Positions 9,301-17,684 of a stretch of DNA of 64,000 nucleotides are shown in pieces (positions within the stretch are counted from its first letter, which is position 1; every line of letters starts with the position of its first letter). The stretch is from G963677085 sp963677085 (lineage in GTDB: Bacteria; Planctomycetota; Planctomycetia; Pirellulales; Thermoguttaceae), in contig CAXXFH010000003.1 in NCBI GenBank assembly GCA_963677085.2, positions 1-64,000 on the forward strand. Direction: 5' to 3'. The notes under the pieces were generated by a model. That model worked only from the letters and a program-made list of their open reading frames with translations. It had not been told where the DNA came from and searched no databases. The position numbers were made by a program, and so were the translations under genes.

Positions 9301-12300
9301 CCACGACAAGGTGGCTTCTTCACCGCTCTGCAATGGCCGTACCGCGTAGTCTTTCAATAGCGGACGAACGGTTTTGCTGTCTCGCGGCGATTCGAGCGAC
9401 GGGGTGTTTTGAGCGTAGTCGTTGGGCAATGCGAACACGTCGACACGCTTCGGGTTGAACGGGCCACCGTCGGCTCGGGCGAGAAGCGTCAGCCCGGTTA
9501 CTTCAACCTTCGCACCCAGATCGAATACGATGAATCCGGTAACCGGCGCGGCGGCTTTGGGCGGCATCGTGTAGTCGTCCTGGCCCGTCAGCGAGTCGTC
9601 CAGTAGGCAACAGAATGTCTCGGGATCGCCGTCGATGGCCGCATGAGCAGCGTACTTCTTGTTGTCGTTGCCGGCGGGGTAGGGGAGCCCGGCGGAAGAG
9701 AGCACTGCCAGGGGCATGATTACCTTGCTAAGCCGGTCATAGTGTCGCTCACCGCGGACAATCGCGTCGCACGATTTCATTTCGGCTTGCTGGCGATGTT
9801 GCAGCCGCTGCAGTTGGTGCTGACACATCGGCGAAACCGGTTGAAAACCGGGCATGTCGGCCCGTGGCCGTTTGGCGAGCAATTCTTGCCCGGCCTGAAT
9901 CAGATCCAGCGCCTCGTGGTATTCAGTGGGCTTGGCGTTTTGGAGACCTTGCAGACACGGACTCAACTCGGGTCGGGTGAAGTTCACCTGCGAACCGTTT
10001 AGCTCCGCACCGATGTATTGCGCATTGAGCGAAACGCCGGTTAACTCCGCCAAACCGGTCAACTGCTGCTGATCCAGCGGCGAACGGGCGAACGGGTTAT
10101 CGGGATAAGCCGTGGCGTACGTGCCGTAATACGGCGCGTTCATGTCGATCCAGGTGACCACCCGATCGAGTTCCTCCGGCGAAAGCTTCACGTCGTAATG
10201 TTCTGGTCGAAGAAAATCGATCAGCCGGCTGCGATGCGAACCCCAGGCGTAAGGCGGCAATACCTGCGGCGGGCCATCGTCGACCGCCTTGACCAGCGAC
10301 CTTTCCTCGCCGGGTGAGTCCGGGTGCCAACGCATGGGGCTCTTGTTGCGCAACTCGAGATACGACGTGTTGAACACCAATCCCAGATCACCCGCCAAGT
10401 TGATCGCCTTGCCAGCTTCCTTGCCATAGTCGTGACACGTTACGCAGTGCTTGTCGAACGCCGGTTGCACTTCGGTAAGGTAGTTGAACTCTCGCGCCGG
10501 CCCGTACCATGGGCGAAGCTTGCTCGCGGGCCGTTTTAGTGCCAGCGGCGACGATTCCGCCAAGCTTGGCATGCTCGAAAGCCGGTATTCGTGGCAGCCG
10601 ACACAACCGGAACGTTCGCCCGGCTGCAAGGTCGTACCGCTGCGCATCGACTGGACCATCATGCCGTCGGCATCCAGGGCCTGGAAGAACACGAACCGTC
10701 CGGCAGGCACTTCGAAATAGGCGGAGCCGTCGGCCTCGACCGGTGCGTCGCCGAGGATTCGTTTGTTGTTCGTACAGTTGTAATTCATCGCCGGGGCTTG
10801 GTGGGTGTCGATATGCCAAAGGCTACTCGTCCAGAATCGCTTCGGCGGTGCTTCGACCACGCGAATCCACTTGATGGTTCCCCGCGGTACGCCTTCCATC
10901 CCGGTACCCTGGTAGACGTCTTTTACGTAGAAGGTTCCCGAATCCTGCGTTAGGTCAATGCGAGAGGGGATTACCGGCGGACGCGATCGCGCGGCCAACG
11001 GCATCGGATCAAAACAGCCTGGCGCCTCGGCGTGCAGCAGAATCTCGTTGCCGAAGGTGTCGATCAGGTAGATTCCCATCTGCTCGACTATGCCCGTCAT
11101 TCGCGAACAAAGGAAGAATCGATCGTTCAGCGGATAGGGGTCTTCGTACTTCACCGGCATCGAGCGGAAACTGTCAATCCAACCGGCGTTAGGATGTTCG
11201 AAGCCACGGCGGCGTTCGACCTCGCTCGGGTTGTCCAATCGTTTGGAAATGTCCACGGGCCAGCTAAACACGATGGGGGTTGTACCGTCGAGTCCCTGGC
11301 GACGGTCCAAAAGCACAATCGCGCCCCACGGCCGGTCGTGGCACGAACTGAACACGGCCACGAAGCGTTGCGAGCCGGGAATTTCGCGGGCGTCGAAAAT
11401 GGCGCCGGGCGACCAGGCGTTGTTGCCGTAGTATAGGGCGTGGTTCGTGCCGTCTGGGTTGACGGTCCACAGTCCGAACGATGGACCGAAGTGGCGATCG
11501 ACGTACTCCCATCGATCGTAGAGAATCCGCCCATCGGCTAGCAGGGACGGCCGCGACTCGAAAAGATTGTTGCGGCCGATCTGGCGAATGTTCGCACCAT
11601 CGGCCTGCATCACGAACAGGTTTGCCTGAATGTGACGGTTGCAGCCGCAGTATTTTGGGTCGCGCGTGGAAGCGAAGACGATCCGCCCGTCGGGAAGGTA
11701 ACAGGGATCGATGTCGGAAACGTCGTTGTCGAATGTCAACTGCCGTAGTCCCGATCCGTCGGTGTTCAACTCGTAAATGCTGTACGAGTCGGCCGCGTTG
11801 CGGCGAATCGACAGCAACACCTTTCGGCCGTCGAAACGAACTTCCAAATCGCGAGCAACGCCCTCGGGCAACGTCAAGAGTGTATCGACTCGGCCGCCGC
11901 GAGCGAAGTCGATCGTTTTCACGGCGCCACCGCTACGGAAACTTTCGGCGTTGATTTCGCCCCGTTGAAACATCGTACCCGTGTTATGGTGATCCGGGCG
12001 GTATTGCTCGCGGACCACAAAGGCGATTGGTTGCCGTGTGAGAAGGGGATTGGCTGCAAGGGCTTCGCGACGCAGGTTCTCCAGGCGAGCTTGCAGATCG
12101 GCAAGTTCAGAAGGGTTGGCGTTTTCTGCCTGTCGTTTGAGCGTTTCGAGCCGCTGGAGAAACGCCACACCGCCGGAATATTCGTCGGGAAACGCGCCAG
12201 TCAAGTGTTCGATGGCCGCCTGTAACGATTCAGTTTCCTGCAATGACGCGGCTGTGGCGGGCAGGGTTGCCATCCACGCGACGACTGCGCACAGAACGGC

Positions 12301-12348
12301 GGCAATCCATCGCTGCGGTTGGCTGAACTCACTCGCCAAGCCTCTCAT
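6376..12348 (-). CDS. Giant exported double HzsA-like protein with four CxxCH motifs and an internal discoidin-like domain
   Basis: This is an exported protein of 1,990 residues made of two homologous halves, each like planctomycete HzsA-related proteins (a TolB-like propeller followed by CxxCH motifs). The ATG at 12348 has GGAG 9 bases upstream; 12369 is the alternative. A signal peptide fits residues 10-35 (ending PATAA). Half one has propeller repeats (PDGRIVFAST), then CVGCH at 582 and CVTCH at 635. A discoidin-like domain spans about 887-1053. Half two has propeller repeats from about 1276, CIGCH at 1805 and CVACH at 1858. Both halves end with a GSH-x-S/R-x-L...HYDV...W-D-N-PYYG block. 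CxxCH suggests haem c binding in the periplasm; substrate and redox role are unknown. It is the second gene of a probable operon after the PEP-CTERM gene. True hydrazine synthase is not implied. Confidence 0.85.
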   Translation of the reverse strand: MRGLASEFSQPQRWIAAVLCAVVAWMATLPATAASLQETESLQAAIEHLTGAFPDEYSGGVAFLQRLETLKRQAENANPSELADLQARLENLRREALAANPLLTRQPIAFVVREQYRPDHHNTGTMFQRGEINAESFRSGGAVKTIDFARGGRVDTLLTLPEGVARDLEVRFDGRKVLLSIRRNAADSYSIYELNTDGSGLRQLTFDNDVSDIDPCYLPDGRIVFASTRDPKYCGCNRHIQANLFVMQADGANIRQIGRNNLFESRPSLLADGRILYDRWEYVDRHFGPSFGLWTVNPDGTNHALYYGNNAWSPGAIFDAREIPGSQRFVAVFSSCHDRPWGAIVLLDRRQGLDGTTPIVFSWPVDISKRLDNPSEVERRRGFEHPNAGWIDSFRSMPVKYEDPYPLNDRFFLCSRMTGIVEQMGIYLIDTFGNEILLHAEAPGCFDPMPLAARSRPPVIPSRIDLTQDSGTFYVKDVYQGTGMEGVPRGTIKWIRVVEAPPKRFWTSSLWHIDTHQAPAMNYNCTNNKRILGDAPVEADGSAYFEVPAGRFVFFQALDADGMMVQSMRSGTTLQPGERSGCVGCHEYRLSSMPSLAESSPLALKRPASKLRPWYGPAREFNYLTEVQPAFDKHCVTCHDYGKEAGKAINLAGDLGLVFNTSYLELRNKSPMRWHPDSPGEERSLVKAVDDGPPQVLPPYAWGSHRSRLIDFLRPEHYDVKLSPEELDRVVTWIDMNAPYYGTYATAYPDNPFARSPLDQQQLTGLAELTGVSLNAQYIGAELNGSQVNFTRPELSPCLQGLQNAKPTEYHEALDLIQAGQELLAKRPRADMPGFQPVSPMCQHQLQRLQHRQQAEMKSCDAIVRGERHYDRLSKVIMPLAVLSSAGLPYPAGNDNKKYAAHAAIDGDPETFCCLLDDSLTGQDDYTMPPKAAAPVTGFIVFDLGAKVEVTGLTLLARADGGPFNPKRVDVFALPNDYAQNTPSLESPRDSKTVRPLLKDYAVRPLQSGEEATLSWSPVEARYLGLQVHDSYEAGGGGKHFNFQLAEVTFRVELDPQAVPPGLRAAVSYEKKDTLQQTLLALRQQLIGQPIPSSDTPSLVTVNANDAAAFWNRIQRDFPTKQNRLLEYVHHEWFAPTGWLARTDTQLEQTLIRRAIEETGATGSHLLDELNRLIEQKIPADDPRWLDLCAKTAEFAIAMREVVNLRTAINHLTNQFPQRYPGTKYREALEALQRRLIEQSANPWKVSSNATKQLVDELVKLRHAALARDNPLLSPGKILFVKRYTYRTGWYYAEFMQANRVGGNLCVLSLDDGTVTELCPQLASGIIDRYDLSFDAQRVVFGYRPAADKAFRLYEVGIDGQGLRQLTFDPPDEAERLASYGLTPGKNELGPWRAHTDDFHPCYLPDGGICFASSRCERGVLCDQPDNLSVNVLYHIDSDGRNMQMLSEGALSESTPSVMNDGRILYTRWEYVDKGVIAVQSLWAMRPDGTGSTEIFGNHHEFPPVLIHGRAIPGCNNLFVATCTMHHPFAVGPILLIDNSKNIRTLAPLTNITPDTDVWVDGVGSFPRGEAFSHRRNDCWINDNIGPLFCEPYPLSENFFLVSCNPDKPHNDQAAYGLWLIDTFGNRVLLYDDPEISCWQPMLLRPREMPPVIASTREPAILSSNGDSNDNAECKSTVAACETSNYETSSNEAQIVLTDIYEGLDDIPRGEIKYLRIFEQVARPWTAHRFWPDDHTLGQNAVISLNAHIYVKVLHGVVPVESDGSAHFTVPADKNLFFQALDKDYMEVQRMRTFVNLQPGEVRSCIGCHEQRNQAPPRRMPLALQRPPVRPTPQPGETTVPRPLYYPTDVQPILDQHCVACHNADKPDGDLILTGELTTYFNRSYENLMRKKLLTCIQEFVGPQPRAQKTNVTPLPPKALGSHASKLITVLHQGHYDVNLSQAEWLRLITWVDANGPYYGSYFGRRHLKYRDLPDFRPTPTLQSASGLAP

Positions 12349-12491
12349 GCGCACTGTCTCCGAAGGCATCCGACGGTCGAACTCGTATTGATGATATTGT
12401 ACTCTCGGAACGCGGGGGGTGCCGCGCGCTACCCATGGGTCGCGGCCCATGGGCTTGGATGGGTGGGCGATGCCACTTGGCAACATACTAT

Positions 12492-13199
12492 TTAGTGGCG
12501 GCGCCAAGCTGCCAGCATGATAGTCCCGATGATTACCATGGCCCAGGTGCTCGGTTCCGGTACTGGTGAAGCCTCGAACTGCATCTCTGCGATTTGGAAA
12601 TTGTAGTGCGTAGCACCACTTTCATAACTACTGTTCACTCGCAGGCCGAGGTAACGCTTGACCACGCTTGCGTCGAATGTTTCCGTATGCGAAGCACCTG
12701 ATGAAAGCCCCGGAAGCGTGATTTCCGTTTGAGCGCCGACACTGATCGCCACGATATCGCTGTCGTTGTCAATATCGTCGACGAGGGTGTTGTTCGTCGG
12801 ATCATCGTCAATGAAGCAGAAGAAGTTAACGTCCTTCGGGTTAAGGGGACCTGCGGAATCCGTTCGGCTAATTAACTTTGCGGCACTAACAACCATTGTC
12901 TTGCCCAGATCGAAGATGATGTGGCCAGTCACCGGCGCGGCAGCGTTATCCGGTGTTGTAGCGGTACTGCTCCCGGCAAGCGTGTCATCTACCAAGCATG
13001 TAAATGTGCCGAGGTTACCGTCAATGGCCTTGTTGGCCGCGTAGGTGGGGTCAGACGTCCCGTTGTCTCCTCCACCTGGGTAGGCGGGCCCGGACGAATC
13101 GTAGATGGCCGATGGTGTGATCAGATTCGCCGAGGCGATGTCACTCGAGACTCCAACCGCGAACGTCAGTAACAGAGCAAGAGGTTTTGCTGCGTTCAT
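12492..13199 (-). CDS. PEP-CTERM sorted protein with discoidin-like domain
   Basis: This exported protein of 235 residues is predicted to be processed by an exosortase. The ATG at 13199 has AGGAG 7 bases upstream; a TTG two codons earlier is less likely. Residues 1-25 form a signal peptide (ALLLTFAVGVSS). The C-terminus is a canonical PEP-CTERM tail: VPEPSTW, a hydrophobic stretch (AMVIIGTIMLAAW), then RRH. The body (about 39-212) resembles the discoidin-like domain inside the next gene: both carry AIDG, an LxDD block, AAPVTG, FDLG, NPK and YLGL, then a SYE block and an NFQ-x-AE block. It precedes the HzsA-like gene by about 140 bases on the same strand, so co-expression is likely. The ligand is unknown. 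Confidence 0.88.
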   Translation of the reverse strand: MNAAKPLALLLTFAVGVSSDIASANLITPSAIYDSSGPAYPGGGDNGTSDPTYAANKAIDGNLGTFTCLVDDTLAGSSTATTPDNAAAPVTGHIIFDLGKTMVVSAAKLISRTDSAGPLNPKDVNFFCFIDDDPTNNTLVDDIDNDSDIVAISVGAQTEITLPGLSSGASHTETFDASVVKRYLGLRVNSSYESGATHYNFQIAEMQFEASPVPEPSTWAMVIIGTIMLAAWRRH

Positions 13200-13595
13200 C
13201 GTCAAACTCCTTGTTACACGGAAACGGAAAGAACAGAGTTTTTAGGCATGAAGCCCATCGCGGAAAAAGGACTGCTCCGAATTGTTACACTGCCCCACGG
13301 ATTCGAGCTGGGCACACCGAAGCCACGCATCCGACGCGTACCGACATTGATGTTACCCAAAATGGATTGCATGTCAAGCGATATGCACCCAAAAAGGAAG
13401 ATAACGTCGAAAAGCAACCTGCGCCGCCGTTGGATTCTCGCGAAATTGTTCGGTGGGAAACTTACGGGAGTTGTAAGTGAAGATGCAGAAAAGAGTTGCG
13501 TCGCGCTTGCATCGTGTGAAGCGGCGCGGTATATTTACCGTGCGATTGGGGATCGCACAAGATTTGCCGGAATTCCCATTCGGCAACGCGGATAG
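13200..13595. promoter_or_regulatory. Divergent intergenic region between PEP-CTERM/HzsA-like operon and GntR regulator
   Basis: About 400 bases separate divergent starts, so both promoters should lie here. An imperfect inverted repeat GCGCGGTA/TACCGTGC (13524-13531 and 13536-13543, 7 of 8 pairs) is a possible regulatory site. I could not identify convincing -35/-10 pairs. Confidence 0.35.
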
Positions 13596-13607
13596 ATTAC
13601 ATGTAAT
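13596..13607. promoter_or_regulatory. Candidate operator for the GntR regulator (12-bp palindrome)
   Basis: ATTACATGTAAT is a perfect 12-bp palindrome ending 12 bases before the preferred GntR-family start codon. GntR regulators usually bind short AT-flanked palindromes with GT/AC half sites, and many repress themselves, so autoregulation is a fair inference. It is unproven. Confidence 0.5.
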
Positions 13608-13619
13608 ATGGAGCGGCTC

Positions 13620-14426
13620 ATGGCGGACCGGAACCTTGTTAAGCAAAACGGAAGCCCCACCCTGCGGATCGATAATCCTTCGACACTCACCGAGGAGGTC
13701 TACAGCACGCTCCGCGATGAGATCATTACCGGCGCATTGAAGCCCGGCGAGCGGCTCGTGCGCCGCGCGATCAGCCAGCGGCTGGGCGTCAGCCCCATGC
13801 CGGTAGTCGAGGCCCTGCTGCGACTCGAAGGAGATGGCTTGGTCGAAAACCGTCCTCAGTGCGGTTCCCGAGTAAAACCACTCACGTTCGAGGAAGTGCA
13901 ACGCGACCAATTTCTACGCGAGGCTATCGAATGTCAGGCCGCGCGGATGTGTGCCGAGAACGCGTCGAACGCCGAACTGGCCGCGCTGATGACCAAGGCC
14001 CGACTGGTCGATCGCCTGTTGCCCGAATTATTGTCGCGCAACGTCCCGGCGCTAGCCGTTTCGAAGGAGTTTCCCAAGGATATCGAGTTTCACATGGATG
14101 TGATCCGTTGCGGCGGTTGCCCCGGGTTGGCCGACGAGTTAGGCAAGGTGTGGTTCCGAAGGATGATGCGATTCAGCTGGCTGAAGCTCACTCGCTACAA
14201 ACCGATGATGAAGGACTGCCACCAGAAACTGGTGAAAGCGTTCTTAACTCGCGATCCGGAGTTGGCGGAAGCAACTATGCGGGAGCACGTTCGTTACAGC
14301 AACGAGAAGGACCGCGAAGCCCTGAAGGACCTTATTCAAGAGAGCGTTTTGGCTAAAGGAAATGGTTCCCAAGCCAAAACGTCGCGCCGTCGCCCGAAGA
14401 GCGATACCCCAAAAACGAAAGCATAG
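13620..14426 (+). CDS. GntR-family transcriptional regulator with FCD domain
   Basis: This DNA-binding regulator has about 268 residues. The N-terminal winged helix (about residues 20-85) has the GntR pattern EEVYSTLRDEIITGALKPGERL, split here as two blocks, followed by ISQRLGVSPMPVVEALLRLEGDGLV. The C-terminal part (about 90-235) is an all-helical FCD-type ligand domain, with a HMDV block and a HQKLVKAFLTRD...MREHV block near the usual metal or effector residues. A Lys/Arg-rich tail ends the protein. The ATG at 13620 has GGAG 6 bases upstream; 13608 is an alternative without a ribosome site. It is divergent from the PEP-CTERM and HzsA-like genes, so it plausibly controls them. The effector is unknown. 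Confidence 0.88.
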   Translation: MADRNLVKQNGSPTLRIDNPSTLTEEVYSTLRDEIITGALKPGERLVRRAISQRLGVSPMPVVEALLRLEGDGLVENRPQCGSRVKPLTFEEVQRDQFLREAIECQAARMCAENASNAELAALMTKARLVDRLLPELLSRNVPALAVSKEFPKDIEFHMDVIRCGGCPGLADELGKVWFRRMMRFSWLKLTRYKPMMKDCHQKLVKAFLTRDPELAEATMREHVRYSNEKDREALKDLIQESVLAKGNGSQAKTSRRRPKSDTPKTKA

Positions 14427-14489
14427 TATGGTCGTGGCTGCCGAACGCGGCACGTCTGCGTGCCAGACGAGGTGGCCGACAAAAACAAC

Positions 14490-14597
14490 TTATTGTTGGT
14501 GTTTGCATATTCATTGAACGGTCAGCCAAGGCCAGAAACCTTGAAGCCGGGCTTCCGGTGGTTTTCTTCCGTTCGTTCGACACGCACGCATCAATAA
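14490..14597 (-). repeat. Copy F of the ~105-bp repeat with terminal inverted repeats
   Basis: This 108-bp element runs from TTATTGTTGGTGTTTGC to GCACGCATCAATAA, so its ends are imperfect inverted repeats. It is a diverged member, in opposite orientation, of the family seen best at 53484, 47418 and 41798. It lies between the GntR gene and the DUF1559 gene. Confidence 0.7.
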
Positions 14598-14667
14598 TGT
14601 CAGACAACCACGCGGCGTTCTTTTCTATTTCGCGTTGTTGAAGCCTTTCGGCAAGGGAGACAATACC

Positions 14668-15609
14668 ATGCGTACGAAGACCCAATCGGGTTTCACACTC
14701 GTGGAGCTTCTCGTAGTAATCGCGATCATCGGTATCCTCATTGCCTTGTTGCTTCCCGCGGTGCAGTCTGCTCGAGAAGCCGCCCGGTGCATTCAGTGCA
14801 ACAACAACCTCAAACAATGGGGTTTGGGAATGCAACTCTACGAGAACAACTACAAGTTTTTCCCTTATGGAACAATTTCCGGTTCCGCGCTATTGGGAAG
14901 CGGCGATTCGCCGGGGCGAAGCGCGGAGGCCAACGCCAACGTCGGTGGCCCAGGGGCAAGTCGTCGGCAAACTTGGGTCATCGCACTTTGGCCCTACATC
15001 GAGCAACAAGCGCTCTACGACCAGTACGACTTCGACTACAACTTTTTCAACGACGAGAATCGCTCTTGTATTACGACGGGAGTCGCCCTTTACAATTGTC
15101 CGAGCGATATCGATGGAATGTGGAAGGCCAATCATTACTACCACGAGCGGGGCAACTACCTGGTCAACTGGGGAAACGGCAGTTTTCGCCAGACGGAGTC
15201 GGATTTCAAAGGAGCTCCGTTCAGCATGAACAAGCAGTACCGCCATGCCGACATCCGCGACGGCATTTCGAACACGATGTTTATGTCGGAGGTGCTCAAG
15301 CCGCTTTCCGACGAAGACTTCGACTTTCGTGGCGGATTGATGAACGACGACCAAGCGTCAGCCCAGTACATGACTCTTTTCACACCTAATTCCGGAGTCG
15401 ACTCGACCCGATGCGTCGACGCCCAGCATCCCGCGCCATGCCAACTCGGCGCGAAAACCTATTTGCAGGCGCGGAGCCATCATCCGGGTGGGGTCAATGT
15501 GCTGTTTGGCGACGGCTCGGTTCACTTCATCAACGACTCGATCGACCTCCAAGTGTGGCAGGCCTTAGGCTCTACCCGGGGCCGAGAGATCATCGATACC
15601 GAGTTCTGA
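14668..15609 (+). CDS. DUF1559 protein with prepilin-type N-terminal leader
   Basis: This 313-residue protein belongs to the DUF1559 family, which is massively expanded in planctomycetes. The N-terminus carries a type IV prepilin-like leader and helix: a short basic leader, then GFTLVELLVVIAIIGILIALL, split by the Gly-Phe processing site, then PAVQSAREAARCIQCNNNLK. The C-terminus has the conserved H-x9-DG block (HPGGVNVLFGDGSVHF). The ATG at 14668 is preceded by AAGGGAG; an earlier in-frame start is rejected because it would put residues before the leader. It is expected at the cell envelope. Its function is unknown, although pseudopilin-like assembly has been suggested for the family. The lipoprotein gene that follows is its usual partner. 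Confidence 0.95.
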   Translation: MRTKTQSGFTLVELLVVIAIIGILIALLLPAVQSAREAARCIQCNNNLKQWGLGMQLYENNYKFFPYGTISGSALLGSGDSPGRSAEANANVGGPGASRRQTWVIALWPYIEQQALYDQYDFDYNFFNDENRSCITTGVALYNCPSDIDGMWKANHYYHERGNYLVNWGNGSFRQTESDFKGAPFSMNKQYRHADIRDGISNTMFMSEVLKPLSDEDFDFRGGLMNDDQASAQYMTLFTPNSGVDSTRCVDAQHPAPCQLGAKTYLQARSHHPGGVNVLFGDGSVHFINDSIDLQVWQALGSTRGREIIDTEF

Positions 15610-15751
15610 TCGTACAGGGTGTCGTACGAAGGTGTTGCGTTGCACCCAGGCGAACGCCCACGTCGGTTGACTGCCAATGAGCATGAATCAAAAAACCACC
15701 GCCATTCGCGGTGCAAGTCGCTAATCCTTAGGCGGAAATACGAGGGTTGCC

Positions 15752-16168
15752 ATGACATGTTCAGTGCGGCGTATTGTATCTTGGAGCGGAGCCGTGGGGC
15801 TTCTCCTACTGGTGAGCGGTTGCTCGAAAGGCGATCTGGTCGATATCCAGGGCGAGGTCACGCTCGACGGCAAGCCGATCGAGAAAGGAACGATCGACTT
15901 CTACCCGGCCGACGGTAGCGGCCCTACGGCCGGGACTGTCATCGACCGTGGGCAATACCAGTTGGAGATTCACCGGGGAGCGAAGTCGGTAAGAATCCAA
16001 GGTTACCGCAAGGTAGGCCAGGAGCATGCCATTCCCAACGATCCGACGAGCCCCTTGGTCGATATCAACGAACCAATCGTGCCAACCCGCTACAACGCCA
16101 GCAGCGAATTGACCTGCCAGATCGCCCCGGACACGCGCACGTTGGATTTCCGCTTGTCGACACGCTGA
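15752..16168 (+). CDS. Small lipoprotein with carboxypeptidase-regulatory/transthyretin-like fold
   Basis: This 138-residue lipoprotein has a signal peptide (AVGLLLLVSG) and a lipobox ending at Cys in VSGC. The mature part starts with VDIQGEVTLDGKPIEKGTI, a pattern of carboxypeptidase-regulatory-like (transthyretin-like) beta sandwiches found in planctomycete lipoproteins. The C-terminus has RYNASSELTCQI, a recurring motif of this group. The ATG at 15752 has GAGGG upstream. It follows the DUF1559 gene by about 140 bases and is probably co-transcribed with it. Location is the inner face of the outer membrane or the periplasm, by inference. No enzymatic residues are evident. Confidence 0.9.
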   Translation: MTCSVRRIVSWSGAVGLLLLVSGCSKGDLVDIQGEVTLDGKPIEKGTIDFYPADGSGPTAGTVIDRGQYQLEIHRGAKSVRIQGYRKVGQEHAIPNDPTSPLVDINEPIVPTRYNASSELTCQIAPDTRTLDFRLSTR

Positions 16169-16648
16169 TCGCGGCCGCTTCTTTCGGACGAATGACGCCA
16201 TTTCCGGGATTTCTCGCGCCACACCAAGCGACCGTCGATCGCGTCGGCCATCGGGGGGGGTGGCGACCGGTAGAATCGTTGCCACCGAAATGCGCGAACC
16301 CGCCATCACGACGTTTTGCCAGGTGCTCCGATGTCGGCGAGCTACGCTTTTATGGTGCCCAAAAGGCGACTGCCGGCGAGCCAGCCGGTGTCCTATGGAT
16401 TTCGGGGCCACATACACACTTGAGGGGCAGGAACGTGCGGCGTACGCAGCTGACAACGCCAGTTGACGGCAAGGCAAGGTCTGGCTCTCTCCGAATTACA
16501 AACCTGCGAAAGTCCGTCTTCGAACAGACTTTTTAGCGACCAACGAGAGCAGATTTCTGCCGTGGTGGAGTAGCACCGATTCGGTTGGCGGCATTCCCTG
16601 GGCCCTCGTTGATCAGTACGTGAACCTCACGTGGGGGAGGCCGTGGCG
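16169..16648. other. Intergenic region
   Basis: I find no supported gene, RNA or strong stem-loop here. Open frames on both strands lack start signals and look like shadows or chance frames. Confidence 0.45.
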
Positions 16649-17137
16649 ATGCCGACAGGTGCAACCATCGAGGGCGAGGTGATCAAGGTCAAGATGGCCG
16701 GCATCGACTTCGGCAAGAGTCCCGCCGTGCTCGAAACGCTTCTCGGGTCGTGTGTCGGAATTGCCATGTGGGACAGCCGCATGAAGCTCGGAGGTTTGGC
16801 CCACGTTGTCTTGCCCGACAGCCGCGGTGCAACCAATCTGCCGGGCAAATTCGCCGACACGGCTGTCGTTGCCCTCAAACGTGGTCTGCTTGCGTCGGGA
16901 GCCAGCCCGAGCAGCTTAACCGCAAAGATCACGGGTGGGGCCACCATGTTTGGCCAGCGTACCAACACCGACATCGGGCAGAAGAACATCGACGCCGTGA
17001 CCGCCCACCTACGCAAACACGGCATCCGTTTGGCTGGTCAGCATGTGGGCGGGGAAACAGGACGAATCATCCGCTTTTCACTGGACAACGGATCGGTCGA
17101 GATTTTTGTCGCCCGCAAGCATGTCGGCATCATTTGA
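16649..17137 (+). CDS. cheD: Chemoreceptor glutamine deamidase CheD
   Basis: CheD deamidates specific glutamines of methyl-accepting chemotaxis proteins and, in some bacteria, docks CheC. The 162-residue length fits. The papain-like catalytic set is visible: Thr30 and Cys35 in ETLLGSCVG, and His52 in GLAHVVLP. The C-terminal half keeps KITGGATMF, NIDAV and HVGGETGR. The ATG at 16649 is chosen because GGAGG sits 8 bases before it; upstream GTG codons overlap the ribosome site. No other chemotaxis gene lies in the window, so partners must be encoded elsewhere. Confidence 0.93.
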   Translation: MPTGATIEGEVIKVKMAGIDFGKSPAVLETLLGSCVGIAMWDSRMKLGGLAHVVLPDSRGATNLPGKFADTAVVALKRGLLASGASPSSLTAKITGGATMFGQRTNTDIGQKNIDAVTAHLRKHGIRLAGQHVGGETGRIIRFSLDNGSVEIFVARKHVGII

Positions 17138-17465
17138 GGCGTCTTTATCTGCGTTTGCCGTTGCCGCGCGTTGCCCCCCACCTCTAGTGGGTTTCTGGTG
17201 ACGAAGTGTTGCGTTGCCAGTCGCCTCGGCGACAAAACGAGAATCGTTGGCGACAACCACCCCACGTTGACGATCCCATTTGTCACCGGTAAACTATGGG
17301 TTTCGCCGGGCAGGGCCCCGTCGAGCGAGGGGTGGACCGCGAGGTGAAGGATCGGTGCTTTCCGGTCCTGACAATCATCCCGAGGCCCTGCAATCGTCTG
17401 GCCCAAACAAAATCCGAGTCCCGTGTGGCCTTCTGCCACCGTATAGCTAGCCGAGGAGCATTAAC
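17138..17465. other. Intergenic region
   Basis: Nothing supported apart from the GAGGAG ribosome site just before 17466. Confidence 0.4.
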
Positions 17466-17654
17466 GTGCCGTCGAACGAACGTCGTAAGGAACTGAAACG
17501 TCGCCGTCATCGTCGCAAAAAGGTCGAGGCCTTTGGCCGAAAGCTCGAAAAGGCCACCGTCTCGGAGAAGGCCACGATGGCCGAGAAACTCCGTGGGCTA
17601 ACGCCCGGCGCTGAAGACGTCATCGAGCGCTGGGAACTCGAAAAGCGCAACTAA
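17466..17654 (+). CDS. Small basic planctomycete protein (DUF6800-like)
   Basis: This 62-residue protein starts at GTG with GAGGAG 7 bases upstream. The first 25 residues are extremely basic (ELKRRRHRRKKVEAFGRKL). The rest is helical and mixed-charge, with a run KATMAEKLRGLTPGAEDVIE. It resembles short conserved planctomycete proteins of the DUF6800 type, whose function is unknown. A role in binding nucleic acid or the ribosome is possible from composition alone. Confidence 0.75.
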   Translation: MPSNERRKELKRRRHRRKKVEAFGRKLEKATVSEKATMAEKLRGLTPGAEDVIERWELEKRN

Positions 17655-17684
17655 CGCGCGTTTACGTGGTTCGGCACACACGGG

